From Liolophura sinensis (lineage: Eukaryota; Mollusca; Polyplacophora; Chitonida; Chitonidae), in assembly GCF_032854445.1 (NCBI RefSeq), contig NC_088295.1, forward strand, positions 59,193,249 through 59,257,248: a DNA stretch of 64,000 nucleotides, given 5' to 3'. Under the pieces are notes generated by a model. The model made no database searches and was not told the DNA's origin. It worked only from the letters and a program-made list of their open reading frames with translations. A program made the translations under genes and the position numbers. Positions within the stretch are counted from its first letter, which is position 1. Each line of letters opens with the position of its first letter. Below are positions 25,811 to 38,100 of the stretch, piece by piece.

Positions 25811-26125
25811 TGCATACAATCAAAGCGTAACTCAGATAGTTATTTTGTTATCGACAAATGATATTCTAGTATGGTACACGATTTGAATACTGATTCCACT
25901 AACTCGGATTTACCTTGCGTCTTTCCAACATCACTGAAAACTGTTGACTGCTTCCCTTCGCATGATTTCGTCCCATTTTCCTACTTTATATACTTTCTTA
26001 GTTCTTTGGTGGTTCGTGTTCTACATCGTTTTTGGCAATTGGCCTAGCGATAATTGACCTGGAACGTCCTTATTGGTTTGCGGCTGGTATCCGAATGTAT
26101 GTTTCGACGCATAGGTTAACATTTA
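25811..26125 (+). repeat. Dispersed repeat family Y, copy 1
   Basis: Shares with 33.59-33.89 kb, in order: TATCGACAAAT, CTAGTATGGTACAC, GAATACTGATT, CCTTGCGT, TTCCAACATCACTGAAAAC, CTTTGCATGA-like words and TATACTTTCTTAG...TCTTTGG. The two align across about 300 bp with scattered substitutions and small indels. There is no open frame and no terminal repeats. Class unknown; strand is relative to the other copies only. Confidence 0.8.
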
Positions 26126-29100
26126 AGCGTTGACAAATATTCCATTATCCCACAAGACCGGTATTTGATATTTAATACATGAGTAATTTAACCCGTAGTT
26201 ACATTGTCACAGTCTGAGTTAGAAACAACACTAAAAGAAGTTACCGGTATACTATTTTTTACTTTAGCACTAAACGCAATTGGTTGAAAAAATTTCCCTA
26301 ATGTAACTTGTTTCCATTAGCCACTTAAGCTGTATAGTCGACTCAAATCAATGGAGATATGCATAAATTAATATGCAAACTTACATTTCTTGGACTTCAC
26401 TTTATAAATCCCGTATTCACACTAGGTTGGACTGGGATGTAACAATTACCGTGCGCTCATTGCTATGTTGACAATAGAAGATGCTCCGCGGCGTTCCAAT
26501 CCACGAGTGGGATTCTCTGCTTGAGGTAATAAAAAAGTCGCCATGGCATAATCGATCCGAAAACAACGGTAAGCTTTGGTCAAGTACATGAAATACGCAC
26601 GGAAGAAAAGTGGCGGCTTACTGCGTGATTCGCAAATGGCGTGTTTTTTTCTTTCCCAAGAGATTTGCTGTATTACTCGATGTCAAGACAAGGTGAACAG
26701 CATCGGTATTATATACAAGCAGCATCTAGATATTGGGTTCTTTATCTTACTTTGGATAGCTGACAAAGGTGTGACTGGAAGGTGCATGTAGGGCCAGTAA
26801 ACCTACATATACAGTCCGTTTTTTCCAACAGATCACCCAAGCCCTCAGTAAAATCACCCATATACTCACTATCAAAATTGCCTTTATTCAGTGACACGTA
26901 ACATGACAAGCTCTGCACTTTGGTGTGTTGGACGTGTATATAACTTCATCGAAAATGCTGAAAGAATACTTTATTCCAAAACCATAATGTTATACTCCAT
27001 AAGCTCGTTTTCGACACCAAGGCTTCAGTGCTGGTGTAGATGGGCTGTCAGTCACAATATATAAGTCATGCGCATGTGATGTATGTATGTATTGCTGGCT
27101 TGACTTTGATACATGCACAAAGATCATTCCGTGATTGGCTGGTGTGTATACAGCCCAAATCAATACAGACATATTTCCAAAGTTATTTACCATAGATATA
27201 ACCCCCGTAAATCGGTGGTGTTGGGCATAAACTCGGTCGAAGTATTTCCCTCATTTGATGAGTATCAACAAAAACAACATAATAATAATACGTGGATGTG
27301 TGTTATACCAAACAGATGGTGTATGCCAAGTGTGGCAAGCGTAGGGCTTGAATCCCAGACAAAATATGTCAGGATAAACACAATTAGTTTATATATAGCA
27401 GGATTATTAGCTCCAGAAAGTGAAACCTAAGTAAACCATTTAAGCTATATCGTTTGCTGTAGTGTATGCATTTTAGCATAAACTATTGTGAGTATTCTGT
27501 ATCATTTTTCCCCCGAAAGATTCCAAGTATTTTTACAGTGTATCGCGTCTGTGTTGATATTACACCGTGTGCGTATGGAGTTGCTCGTAATGGTACTGAC
27601 AGGTCCCTCTTTATGGTTCTGCCTTTCTCGTTAATGCTGAAGAAAATGCCAAGCAACTTCTTCAAGCGTGTGTTGCCAGGCATGTGCTGTGTGTTGCCAG
27701 GCAGGCAGACATGTGCTGTTATCGTAGTGCGCTGTTCGACTGGCTGCCACACACGGCTAAACGGTAAGATGGCTTATCGGAATCAGATAGGGTGTGTCAG
27801 GCAGGTTTGGAGAACAACCAGTATAAAGCATTCTTCATCAGAACGTACAATGTTCTGAATGACAAAAAAAAATGACTCCCGTTAAGTCATGGTATGTTAT
27901 GGTGGAGCGATGCACTTCTTTCTCTACGTAGTTAACTCGTGGGATTGAAAACATGAGAGATATCTTAGTAACAACACGATGTAATCGAAAGCATGTGTGT
28001 TCTGGAGACATGGTGACGTTGGGCTCAGCATTGGTTTTTACACTCCACTGAAAATATTGTGAAACTTGTTGCGCTCCCCGAAAGGTACTTCGTTTTTAAA
28101 ACGTTCTAGTAGATCGCCACCTGACCAATGAGGTTACGGGTTCTAATCCAGGCTCTCCCAATTCATCCACCCACAGTCTTTAGTGCGGAATTAACCGCCA
28201 ATGCAATACATAATATCAATTCCTATGTAATTCATCATCATGTCTTCATATCGCTAAAGACGTATGATTGGATAGCACAATGCCTCGGTTTCGGGGAGGA
28301 AAAGACTCACGTCCAGGACAATGCGTAAATATGTCACCTTTATTTTTCGTAAATGTCATTAGGTGTGACCTACGAGGAAAGTTATCAAGTGTTGTGTGAA
28401 TATTAGTCCCTTTAAACCCAGCGTAAAAGGGAACACCGGTAACGATGACGAAGTTGTCTCATTTCTCTGTGTTCAGCTTAGTCATTATATAAATATTATA
28501 AAGATATAATTTGTGAAGTTGCCATAGAATTTTTGTTATTTGTTTTTAATGTACAGTGTGTTTACTCCTATCACGGAAAACCATAAAGCATGGAACATAC
28601 ATTCTGGTACATGGTCAAATTTGTTAATGTCCAAAGAATGTGTACTGTGAACAATATAGCATTAAACGTTCCTAAGTTCAAGCTGTGATCTCTCAGAGGG
28701 AAGAACAATCGAAGTGCGAGTTCAAATCCAGCCTTGGGTCGGGGAATTTGTAGAATTCATAGGTCTCAATGTTAGAGGGGATTTGGTGTCAATAAGCTGT
28801 TGGCGACGCTCGTGAGATCTTTTGCGCTCTCTACTTTTCGTTGAAGACATTATTCATATAAATGAATTATATATTCTCATATATTTTGTCCAACGATACT
28901 GCAAGGAAGGTTTATCTGTATCCGTCATACACCCATCTCGGTCTGACACACCTCCTTTTTATCAGTCTGTGACGGGGTGAACCACGAAAGTGTAGGGTTA
29001 AGTGATACCACTAGTTATGACTCTAAACGACCTAATCAAGGAAGACTTTCAGTGCGGATAACCCTGTCTCAGATATCCAAAGAGTGTTTGATCGCCTTAG

Positions 29101-29491
29101 GTAACCGCTTTTTGTTGATCCCGCACGTGTCTAGTTACTTCTCTTAACCGAGACCCGCACCTGGCGTAAGTAACACTAGTCTGATGTGTATTCTATTAAC
29201 ATCAAGGTAAATTATACCTTAAGCGCAACGTTACGAGATCAAAAGAACCAGTGGCTTTGCCGACTTCGTAAGCTCGTGGAACACTAGCGCCCCAGGTGGG
29301 TGAACCGATCCCAAGACAAAAGTTTGGCATCATGACAGGTTAGGTTGTCGGTAATCCCAGATGGTTCAAGAGTAGACAGGTGTGAAAGTAAGCGGAGGCC
29401 AGCACGTGTTCCCTTGTGACGTTTAGGTTCATGATAAGTGTGTTGCTTTGTGGAAGATAGGTACACTCTTATCATGTTGCCATGTGGGCTA
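26126..29491. other. No recognised gene; one 130-codon frame
   Basis: An ATG-initiated frame at 27466-27858 (130 codons, cysteine-rich in its second half) overlaps an 89-codon frame on the opposite strand. It matches no family I know and includes a short internal duplication (GTGTTGCCAGGCA twice at 27670-27702). A degenerate B-box-like GAGTTCAAATCC lies at 28708 without a matching A box. Confidence 0.45.
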
Positions 29492-29652
29492 TATTTATTT
29501 ATTTATTTATTTGATTGGTGTTTTACGCCGTACTCAAGAATATTTCACTTCTACGACGGCGGCCAGTATTATGGTGGGGGGAAACCCGGCAGGGCCTGGG
29601 GGAAACCCACGACTATCGGCAGGTTGCGGCCAGACCTTCCCTCTTACGGCCT
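29492..29652 (-). mobile_element. SINE family A, head-truncated (copy 4)
   Basis: Runs on the plus strand from TTTATTTATTTATTTGATTG through TTTTACGCCGTACTCAAGAA, TACGACGGCGGCCAGTATTA, GGCAGGGCCTGGGGGAAACC and CGGCAGGTTGCGGCCAGACC to CTTACGGCC. It is one of the best preserved bodies in the window. The tRNA-like head is missing, as in all copies but one. Confidence 0.92.
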
Positions 29653-29689
29653 GACAGCTGTGGAACATATTGTGGATTATATATGTGGG

Positions 29690-30075
29690 ACAGGTATATT
29701 AACCTGTACCCTCTGGGAGTTAGTGTACACTAAACAAACCATATATATACCTGTGCCCTTGTGGGATGTAGGTGCATCTTGTTGGGTATAGGTGCGTATT
29801 ATTGAAGCGAATGCCGTAGTGGAGTACAGAATTAGCCTTTATAGGTCTTTGCCCTTACGGGGTGTACGCACACCATGAGCGTTTTCCCTTGTATAAGCCT
29901 GTTCCCTTGTAGGAGATATATACAGATACACCTGAAACGTATTGAGGGATATAAGGTACACACTAAAGGTTTGATTACACATTGGTGTGAAGCAATGAAA
30001 GGCTAAACTCTGTTCCGTAGTGGTGTATAGGTACGCTCTTAATGTGTTATAATATACTTACGTATTCATGGACTA
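29690..30075. repeat. Decayed forerunner of the 76/68-bp array
   Basis: Contains recognisable but scattered pieces of the downstream unit: CCTGTACCCTCTGGGAGTTA, GTGCCCTTGTGGGATGTAGG, TTGCCCTTACGGGGTGTACG and GTTCCCTTGTAGGAGATATA. Spacing is irregular and there are large unrelated inserts. I read it as the older, degenerate edge of the same minisatellite. Confidence 0.65.
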
Positions 30076-30079
30076 CGGA

Positions 30080-30245
30080 TTTGAACTTTCATATGGAATT
30101 CATACCTGGAATATCCACTGTCTGCCCGGCATCATTGAAAACTGTTGACCGCTTCTCTCTTGTGTGTTACCGGCTTCATTTCTTATTTGTATAATTTCTT
30201 ACATACCCTTGTCTTTGGGAGCTAGTGTTAAACGTTGTTTTTGGT
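30080..30245 (+). repeat. Dispersed repeat family Y, copy 2
   Basis: Shares GGCATCATTGAAAACTGTTG, ACCGCTTCTCTC, TAATTTCTTACATACCCTTG and TCTTTGGGAGCTAGTGTTAA with the copies at 25.9 and 33.7 kb. The 5' third is more diverged. Its right end (CGTTGTTTTTGGTGTGAAAC) runs directly into the first unit of the 76-bp array, so the array seems to have grown at or inside this copy. Confidence 0.65.
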
Positions 30246-31270
30246 GTGAAACAATGGCAGACCAGACTGTGTTTCCCTGTGGGGTATAGGTACACCATAC
30301 ATGTGTAGTAATAGATAGGTATGAAACATTGGCAGACCAGACTGTATTTCCCCTGTGGGGTATAGGTACACCCTAAGTGCGTAGTAATAGATAGGTGTGA
30401 AACATTGGCAGACCAGACTGTGTTTCCCTTGTGAGGTATAGATACACCCGACATGTGTGACATAGGTGTGAAACAATGGCAGACACCCTAGGTACACCCT
30501 AAATGTGTGGTAAAAGACAGGTGTGAAATAATGCAGACCAGACTGTGTTGTTGTATAGGTACATCCTAAATGTCTGATAATAGAAAGGTGTGAAACAATG
30601 ACAGACCAGACTGTGTTTCCCTGTGGGGTATAAATACACCCTAAATGTGTGGTAATAGATAGGTAATAATGACAGCCCAGACTGTGTTGTTGTATAGGTA
30701 CACCCTAAATGTCTGATAATAGAAAGGTGTGAAACAATGGCAGAACAAACTGTGTTCCCCTGTGGGGTATAGGTACACCATACATGTGTGGTAATAGATA
30801 GGTGTGAAACATTGGCAGACCAGACTGTGTTTCCCCTTTGGGGTATAGGTACACCCTAAGTGTGTTGTAATAGATAGGTGTGAAACATTGGCAGACCAGA
30901 CTGTGTTTCCCCTTTGGGGTATAAGTACACCCTAAATGTGTGGTAATAGATAGGTGTGAAACATTGGCAGAAGAGACTGTGTTGTTGTATAGATACACCC
31001 TAAATGTGTGGTAATAGATAGGTGTTAAACATTGGAAGAAGAGACTGTGTTGTTGTATAGATACACCCTAAATGTGTAGCAACAGATAGGCCTGAAACAA
31101 TGACAGACCAGACTGTGTTGTTGTATAGATACACCCTAAATGTGTGGTAATAGATAGGTGTGAAACAATGACAGATCAGACTGTGTTTCCCTGTGGGATA
31201 TAGACACACCCTAAATGTGTGGTAATAGATAGGTGGGGAGCAATAACAGGTTCCATTGTGGGGTATAGGT
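30246..31270. repeat. Minisatellite with two unit lengths, 76 and 68 bp
   Basis: About 14 units. The landmark CAGACTGTGTT (or a variant) lies at 30263, 30338, 30414, 30539, 30607, 30678, 30746, 30821, 30897, ~30972, ~31040, 31109 and 31177. Long units carry TTTCCCCTTTGGGGTATAGG after TGTG; short units carry TTGTTGTATAGG there, exactly 8 bp less. One copy near 30481 is truncated. Long and short units alternate in blocks. The frames of 89-97 codons read across it on the minus strand come from repeat composition and disagree between units. Confidence 0.93.
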
Positions 31271-33589
31271 GCGCGCTAAATATGTGGTATAAAAAAAATC
31301 ATTTCCCCAAAAATATTTTGCATCATATTCCAAACACCTTGGTTCGACCTCTTACCCATAACTATATGAGAACCGAGGTTAAATCTCCGCATTATGCAAC
31401 AGTCTCTAAGCAAATATAGTAAACCTGTACATAGATATTATGTGATGTTCCAGATCAGATAATGTGTTCTGCATATCTGCTTAACCATCAACACAATGCA
31501 ACCACGCCGTAATGCTTATTCATGTTATTTATTAGCGGCATCCTGGTCATGGCCGCAGTCCAACTTTCTCACCTTATTGCTCACACCGCCGACGTAGGGC
31601 TGTCGTTGCGCGAAGAGGGTAAGGGACTGTGTTGTTGCGGATAGTTGGCACTGGAAACTATGAGCGCCTCCAGCTAAAATAACTATGGATATTGCTTTAT
31701 GGTCTAGAACAGCGCCCCTGTAGTTGCACTGGAATCTTATGCTATACCGAAGTAATATATATACTATAGCCGTGCTGCGTGATATTTTGTAAATTTTATA
31801 ACTACACATGCCGGTTTTCTTAAAAACTAATACATCCACACACATAATACATGCATCAGACGAAACCAAGTCTATATCCGATTCCCACCGCCAAACAAGT
31901 ATAGAATATAATCTTTAAAAATAATTATTCCACATTCCCGTTCTATTTTAACGCCAACCAGCAAAAAGAAGCCATGTTTGATGGCCTTTGCACATGGAAC
32001 ATCCCTCTTCTGCTAGAAGCTCCTGTAAGGAACTCGGGCGGTGACACAACGCAATTATCACTCGACGCCTCAACTTCACTAACTTTTAATATTGATAATG
32101 AGTTCCCGAAGACAGTTTCGGTTATAAAAAGGAAGGTTTTCGTCCTGCTACAGACAGGAGCGTTAAATGTCATGAATAGTTTAGCGGAGAAAGAGATCGA
32201 GTGTTGACAGATTTGCGCCGCCAGAGGGACTTTGTGGGGCGTCACGTGACACCGGATTGCATGAAAAAAATAAACTTGGAGTAAATGCCGTAAGTGTTTT
32301 TGTTGAGAATGAAAAGGCTATCGAAAAACAGTATGGCTGTTAACACAGGTACCTGAAGAAGGTGAACGGTAACTCTTTGGAATGGAATGTAGCCCCTACA
32401 AAATTGTCAGAATCCAAAACGACCTTTCTGTGATACTGATTTGTAAACAAACAGAAGGCAACAGGATATTACAAATAATTGAATGCGTTATTGTATGTGA
32501 CAATCACATGAGCGAGGGATATAAGCGTCATATCCGAGTCATATATCACGTTATTCTTTTAGCTGATTCGATCAAAGCCGAAGATAAATAAAACGAAAAG
32601 TGTAAATAGGGGGGAATACATCTAATTCTATCTAAGACCGCAAAAGAAACTGGGGGAAATCGGGATTCATTAAATTGCAAACATGTAAGAAACTATCACA
32701 CAAAAATAAATGAATAAATGTGTTGAGAAACCTTTGCAAACCGAATATGAAACAAGGTTCAGTCCTTCTAACACATCTAATGCCCTTTTAATAATGGGAT
32801 TCAGAACAGGAGCAATTCTATACAACACCTGTCTTCACGACGTGACAGATAAACAACGCCTGCAGCGACCTTCCCCTTAATAGCATTACCGTCAATACCT
32901 TTACCGTTGTCAGGAAATTGCTTTTAATTTCAAAATCACTCCGTACCTTGAAAATTAACTGTCGAGTTATGATTTCAATTGCGTTTCTGCTCAGCGAATG
33001 GTGCGCATCAGTTCTGGAGTTTGTCCTTTTGCACCATTGGGCTCAACCCGCGTGGAGTTGAAGTTACGAAGACGAATTGCAACAGCCAAATACCATCAAC
33101 CGAAACACTTGGCCAGTGGCACACTGTAAATTAGGGAAATAGCGCTGTCTTCATAATGGTGATCTTTATCTATGTCTATCCGGGTTGCTAGGCCACAGAA
33201 GGCACTGGTCGGCAGACCTTACATACGAACAAAGCGCAAATTATTTATCTTGCCCTATAACTTCAGACGTTTTCATTACGCGTTTTTGTTTCCTCTCTTG
33301 ATCCAGAGGACCCTGGTCTGGGAGACATGGAGCGGGGCAGATGTCGTGGCGCTTGAGGAATGGCTGGAGGCCACTGATTCATCAATAACTGGGTCTATAT
33401 GGAATATTAGACCAGTTATGAGGACTGCCGATTTGCCATTAAAACACCATACTCAGGAGCAGACTAAATACTTTCATCTTCCTCTCAAGCGGAAATGAGT
33501 AATGTAAGGATTTGCCACAGGCTTTGGTGAACTCTACGGTGTGCCCGAGTGGATAATGGACGATGCTGATGACAGGATAAATACTATAT
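31271..33589. other. No recognised gene; two ATG frames
   Basis: An ATG at 31974 (context AAGCCATGT) opens 77 codons that overlap a 100-codon frame on the other strand. A CACGTGAC E-box-type word lies at 32244, and the patch 31970-32260 is richer in CpG than its flanks. A second ATG frame at 33172-33498 (108 codons, basic start and finish) has no known domain. Neither can be supported as a gene from sequence alone. Confidence 0.45.
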
Positions 33590-33890
33590 ACAATCAAAAA
33601 TCAAAGTATGGCTGCTCATCTACTTATCGACAAATCATAAACTAGCATGGTACACCATTCGGATACTGATTTCACTTATTTGCCTAGAATATTCCTTGCG
33701 TGTTTCCAACATCACTGAAAACAGGCTACTGTTTCACTTTGCATGAATCCGTCTTGTAATTTCGTACTGTATATATACTTTCTTAGATCTTTGGCTAGTC
33801 TTTGACGTTGCAATGATTGATGCTGAAGGTCCATTTTGGTACAGTGACTGGTTATGTACCAAGGTCTGCTTTGACGCCAAGATTCCAATA
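33590..33890 (+). repeat. Dispersed repeat family Y, copy 3
   Basis: Aligns with copy 1 from CAATCAAA...TATCGACAAATCAT through GCATGGTACACC, GGATACTGATTTCACT, TTCCTTGCGTGTTTCCAACA, TCACTGAAAACA and TATACTTTCTTAGATCTTTG to TTTGACGCCAAGATTCC. Copy 1 has TTTCGACGCATAGGTT at the last position. The comparison of copies 1 and 3 defines the family over about 300 bp. Confidence 0.82.
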
Positions 33891-35179
33891 AAATTACAAC
33901 TGAGTTACCATACCTGATTAAATATCAGCTAATTCTTCGAAATCATAACAATATTTTAAAAAACTGACAATGCGTAGGTGATATCAATTGATGAGGTAAA
34001 TTTCACAATGAACATATTCGAGACACACACATTTTGCTATATCAATTTGCCATACCATGTGTTTTAATATACGACCAGTTCGGTTATCATTGACAAGAAT
34101 AAAACATCCCTACTTTATTTCAAACCAATAACACATTCAGAGTCAACATAATTTTCCACTGTCACTACTTTTATCCCCAAAAGTCTGACGAATGTCTTCA
34201 GTATTTTCTGCCCTTTCAGAACTGTCATCGAAATCTGTCAGGGACAAGGACAGATGTCATATTTTCAAAAGGAAACGGCAACACCAAACTCGTCTGGTTT
34301 TGAATCCCTGGTCAGACAAAGGTAGCCATGGACGCAGGTGGATAGGTGTAACTCATTAATGGTTTGCACCGATTGTGTCTCAGTTCTGCGCCAAGAACAA
34401 ACACATGCCATGCACCGCGTGGGCATGCGGCAGACGGTCTAAACTAGCCGTGATGAGTTTCAGGTGGTCTATATTATAGCTTTTCGAGACAGACATCATT
34501 CGTCCGGCTCAATTTGGAGGACATTTAAGCAAACTGATATTTACGAAAAAGAAAAAATCGTAATAAAAACACTATAAATGAGGCTGTGAGCTGCAATAAT
34601 TTCACTTAGCATGCTATATATCAGACCTACTTTTATTACCATCCATAAGGCTCCACTTCATAAATGGCATTTTATATGATTAATGTCTGTCTACAGAAAT
34701 GATGCATTCCCATTATCATAAAATGGCTAATAACTCGTGAACGAGATATTTCAATTTGTCGACTTACTTTAGAAAGACTATACATGCTGGCAATTATAGG
34801 CAGTTTTAACTATATAAGCCCACCTTTAGCACGACAGACAGAATACAATTAATTGTATTCAAGGTCAAATAGATGCTTGATGAAGTATAGTACATGACGC
34901 CACAGAAAAGGGCAAAAACACATGGTTATTTTAACATCGTCGGATGAGCAAATCTGGAAAAAGCTTTTTCTGAAGCTTTTTACTTAAATATGTTAGTTAA
35001 TTTAGTCGAAATATAATGTTTGCATTAAAACTGAAAAAACTTCCAACATTCCTTTTGTTATTATATGGGATTCGGCCTGGATGTCTAAGAATTTGACTGA
35101 GTACAAATACACCTATTTTGAGAGTATGATGGCGTGAAAATTGTTCACATTTTTCATGATAGTTAAATGCGGACAAATA
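33891..35179. other. Nothing recognised
   Basis: AT-rich. A TTTTGAATCCCTGG word near 34298 resembles a tRNA B box but stands alone. No long frame and no repeat. Confidence 0.5.
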
Positions 35180-35197
35180 CCCCCCCCCCCCCCCCCC
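35180..35197 (-). repeat. Homopolymer C18
   Basis: Eighteen consecutive C residues on the plus strand, so the G-rich strand is minus. Comparable to the G20 run at 9.3 kb in the opposite orientation. Confidence 0.95.
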
Positions 35198-38100
35198 AGA
35201 CTTTTCCATGAAAGAGTCTGCTAAACAGCTGAAACTAAATGATAAAGTCATAATGAATATTCAAATATAGTACACAAGTTAAGTCATTAATAGATATGCA
35301 CGCAACCATGGCACAAGAGCGAAGATAACTGCTGTAAAATATAAATATATATATATATACCCCTATAAGGCCAATTCTCTCCATTCATCAAGCAACAAAA
35401 AAAACATAAAAAATTGCTATCTGAAATTATGAGCTACCTTCAGATGAAGAATAATTATGATATATGCTAAATTTGACAGGGATGTTAGTATAATATAGTC
35501 TCATAACGTTATACCTATTCCCATGTGGACACCGCAAACGTCCTAATGCCCTGAGATATATAGTTAAAATCGTCTACATTACCGTTCGTGTCCAGGGAAA
35601 GGAATATATTAACATCAGGATAATAAAAGTATACATCTTATCCCGTGACTTATACACCCATTAAATAAATGCACTTAAAAGCCTATCTCGCTCCAGTAAC
35701 TAATTGTAACTCTCACGCCTGGGGAGACCAGAAACGTCGCCAGCCGCAGTTCTGCCGCGGGTATTAAGTTCAGCGACCAACCAACCCGTTGGGAAGTTTC
35801 ACAAAATTTTATACGCACACTTAACAAGGTAGTATATAATGTGAGGCATGAATAAATAAGAACTTTACAGCCATTTCTTTTCCTTCTGGGATCCGGAAGG
35901 TGATGGGGGAACCTTTGAAAATTTGGCGGGTAAATTGAGTTATTAGCGGGGAAGACGAAGGGACTTTATGGGCCAAAAAATAACAGGCGATTGATCAATA
36001 CTTGGTCGTAATGTCATCTCCACGTAGACTACAGGGCGTGCGAAAAATAAGTCAGAGTTTATTCATCTATAAGGCGAAAGAGAATGTGAATAACTATGAT
36101 ACATAAGACTGTCAATCATACAGTAACGTAGTTTGACTGCCACGCGGCTTGGCAGCGACGTATGAAAAACAAAGCCATCTTCATTGGTTGTAATTTTCTT
36201 TTGGCCACTTGTCTCAACCGTTCAAATGACCTATAAGACCGGCACATGTTTTCGGTGTCGTCCCTCAACGTCAATGGTGTGCAAAGAAGGCTATGACTAA
36301 TCCCATTTCTTTGCCATTGCTAGGAAAAGCGATGTGTTAGCGGAGAAAACTTCTCCCTTATATCAGAAAAATATAACCTTCAGGCCTCGATTCAGACTGT
36401 TCTCCTGTAATCGCTTGGATCCCTGTTCGTTGTGACATGGTGGCAACAGGCGATCAGTGTAAAGTTCATTTTTCAAGGCCATATTATATAAAGTCTTAAA
36501 AACAACTTTAACCATGGCAGTGTCAAAACTGGGGCTTACATAAAGATGGATCAAATGTTATCTAGCACTTTTCTATCTCCGTCAAAGTATTCTGGACCCC
36601 AACATAAAAATAATTCAAACGTCGCCGAAGGCAATGAAGTCTTCGTCTTGAAAAAAAGGCGTATAAACTTAAACATTATGAATCATTTTCTTTATAATAA
36701 TGTTGGCATGTAACATATCGATGTGTAGAGATTGGGATGTTCTAGGTGTCGGTGACGAAAGACTATGTTGGTAGAAAGTCTGAGTGATTTTACAGATAGC
36801 TGATAGCTGAATACAGGAGAAAAGAAAAAAGAAACAGTCAACCTCACCTGGAGAAGGCGCTATCGCGGAAATATCTTCACAGATTGTAAGCATGTCAGAA
36901 ACCAATGACAGCTTTAGGCTGCGGAACTGTACAACTTTCTCAAATCTCCATTGATTTCTCCAAATCAATTCATTCCAGTGAGGTTTTCGGCAAATTCAAA
37001 TTTTCTTTGTACATTTCGACGTGTCAGGGGGGAGCCATTGTAAGATGGGGCTTTACAGGGTAAACAGAAAGATTTCACACTAAATTGATGATAATCACTT
37101 ACGATACCCCTCATGAAATCCACAGACAATCTGGCGAGGGAAAGTGAAATATGCAAATGGTGGAGAGTTCCATCACTTTGGCAACACCCACAAGACCGCA
37201 GAGGCAAATTATGGACATGCATTAATAATGACCAGTTAACTCCTTGTCAGGTGGAGACGAAAGAAATGGCTCGTAACATGCGAGACTGTCCCAAGGCGGT
37301 TTGCAGTTCGGAAAACTCTGAATAAATCTACACGCCTAATGTGTGTTAGAGGGAAAGGACCAACTGTCTACGAGCAAGACTTGTCACACATTCCTGTCGA
37401 CGAGTAATTGAGAATAGGAGACAAGTCCACCACCAGTTTACTCTCTCACCGTCCAGGAACAATTGAACGCAGAGCAAACAAGGTGTTAATTTGAACTGCG
37501 ATTTAATGACCTTAATACAAATACACTGTAATGAACATCTCCGTGAGGTGTCAGATATCCTACTGTGCTCTCCCTCGACATTAACAATTGGGGTGTCGAA
37601 CAGACCGGCAGTCCACCTTCTGGTCTCTGGCATTCAATCGTAGAGTAACTGGATATACCGTCTGATGGAATAAAAGATTCAAGTTCTGAACAAAACAACC
37701 AAGAACGTCTTTTCTTCACTAAAGGCTTCACCACGGAACTGTATATGCCATAAGCCGAAAATTAGCGCACATGCCAAGGCAAAATTTTCCAAAAAAAATG
37801 TTTATTACCAAACCTTACGAAGAATTTTAAATTAAGAAAATTAAACTGATGTGAACCATATAAAGGTGATTAACAACCTTTGACGATGTAGCCGAAAGAT
37901 AGAATCTCGAAATACGCTGTGTATAATGTTGAATTTCACCATTTAAGTCCAAAGTGCAACACTAGTAGTATTTTACCAGATCGTGATGAATCAACTAGAT
38001 ACGGACGTTTTATATACGGAATATGCATACATAGCGTGACGTAACTGTCAACCTCGATGAACTCCACATGAAGTAATCCGCTGGGAACTTTTGAGAGACT

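Noticed and set aside
27466-27858. 130-codon ATG frame
   Set aside because: It contains an internal GTGTTGCCAGGCA duplication, overlaps an 89-codon frame on the other strand, and has no recognisable family.
28690-28725. Possible tRNA gene (GAGTTCAAATCC)
   Set aside because: No A box lies at the correct distance and no acceptor-stem pairing is visible. Similar lone B-box-like words at 18118, 34298, 51149 and 51929 fail for the same reason.
30176-30998. Minus-strand repeat proteins of 89-97 codons
   Set aside because: They are read-through of the 76/68-bp minisatellite. Unit lengths change the frame, so no consistent protein repeat exists.
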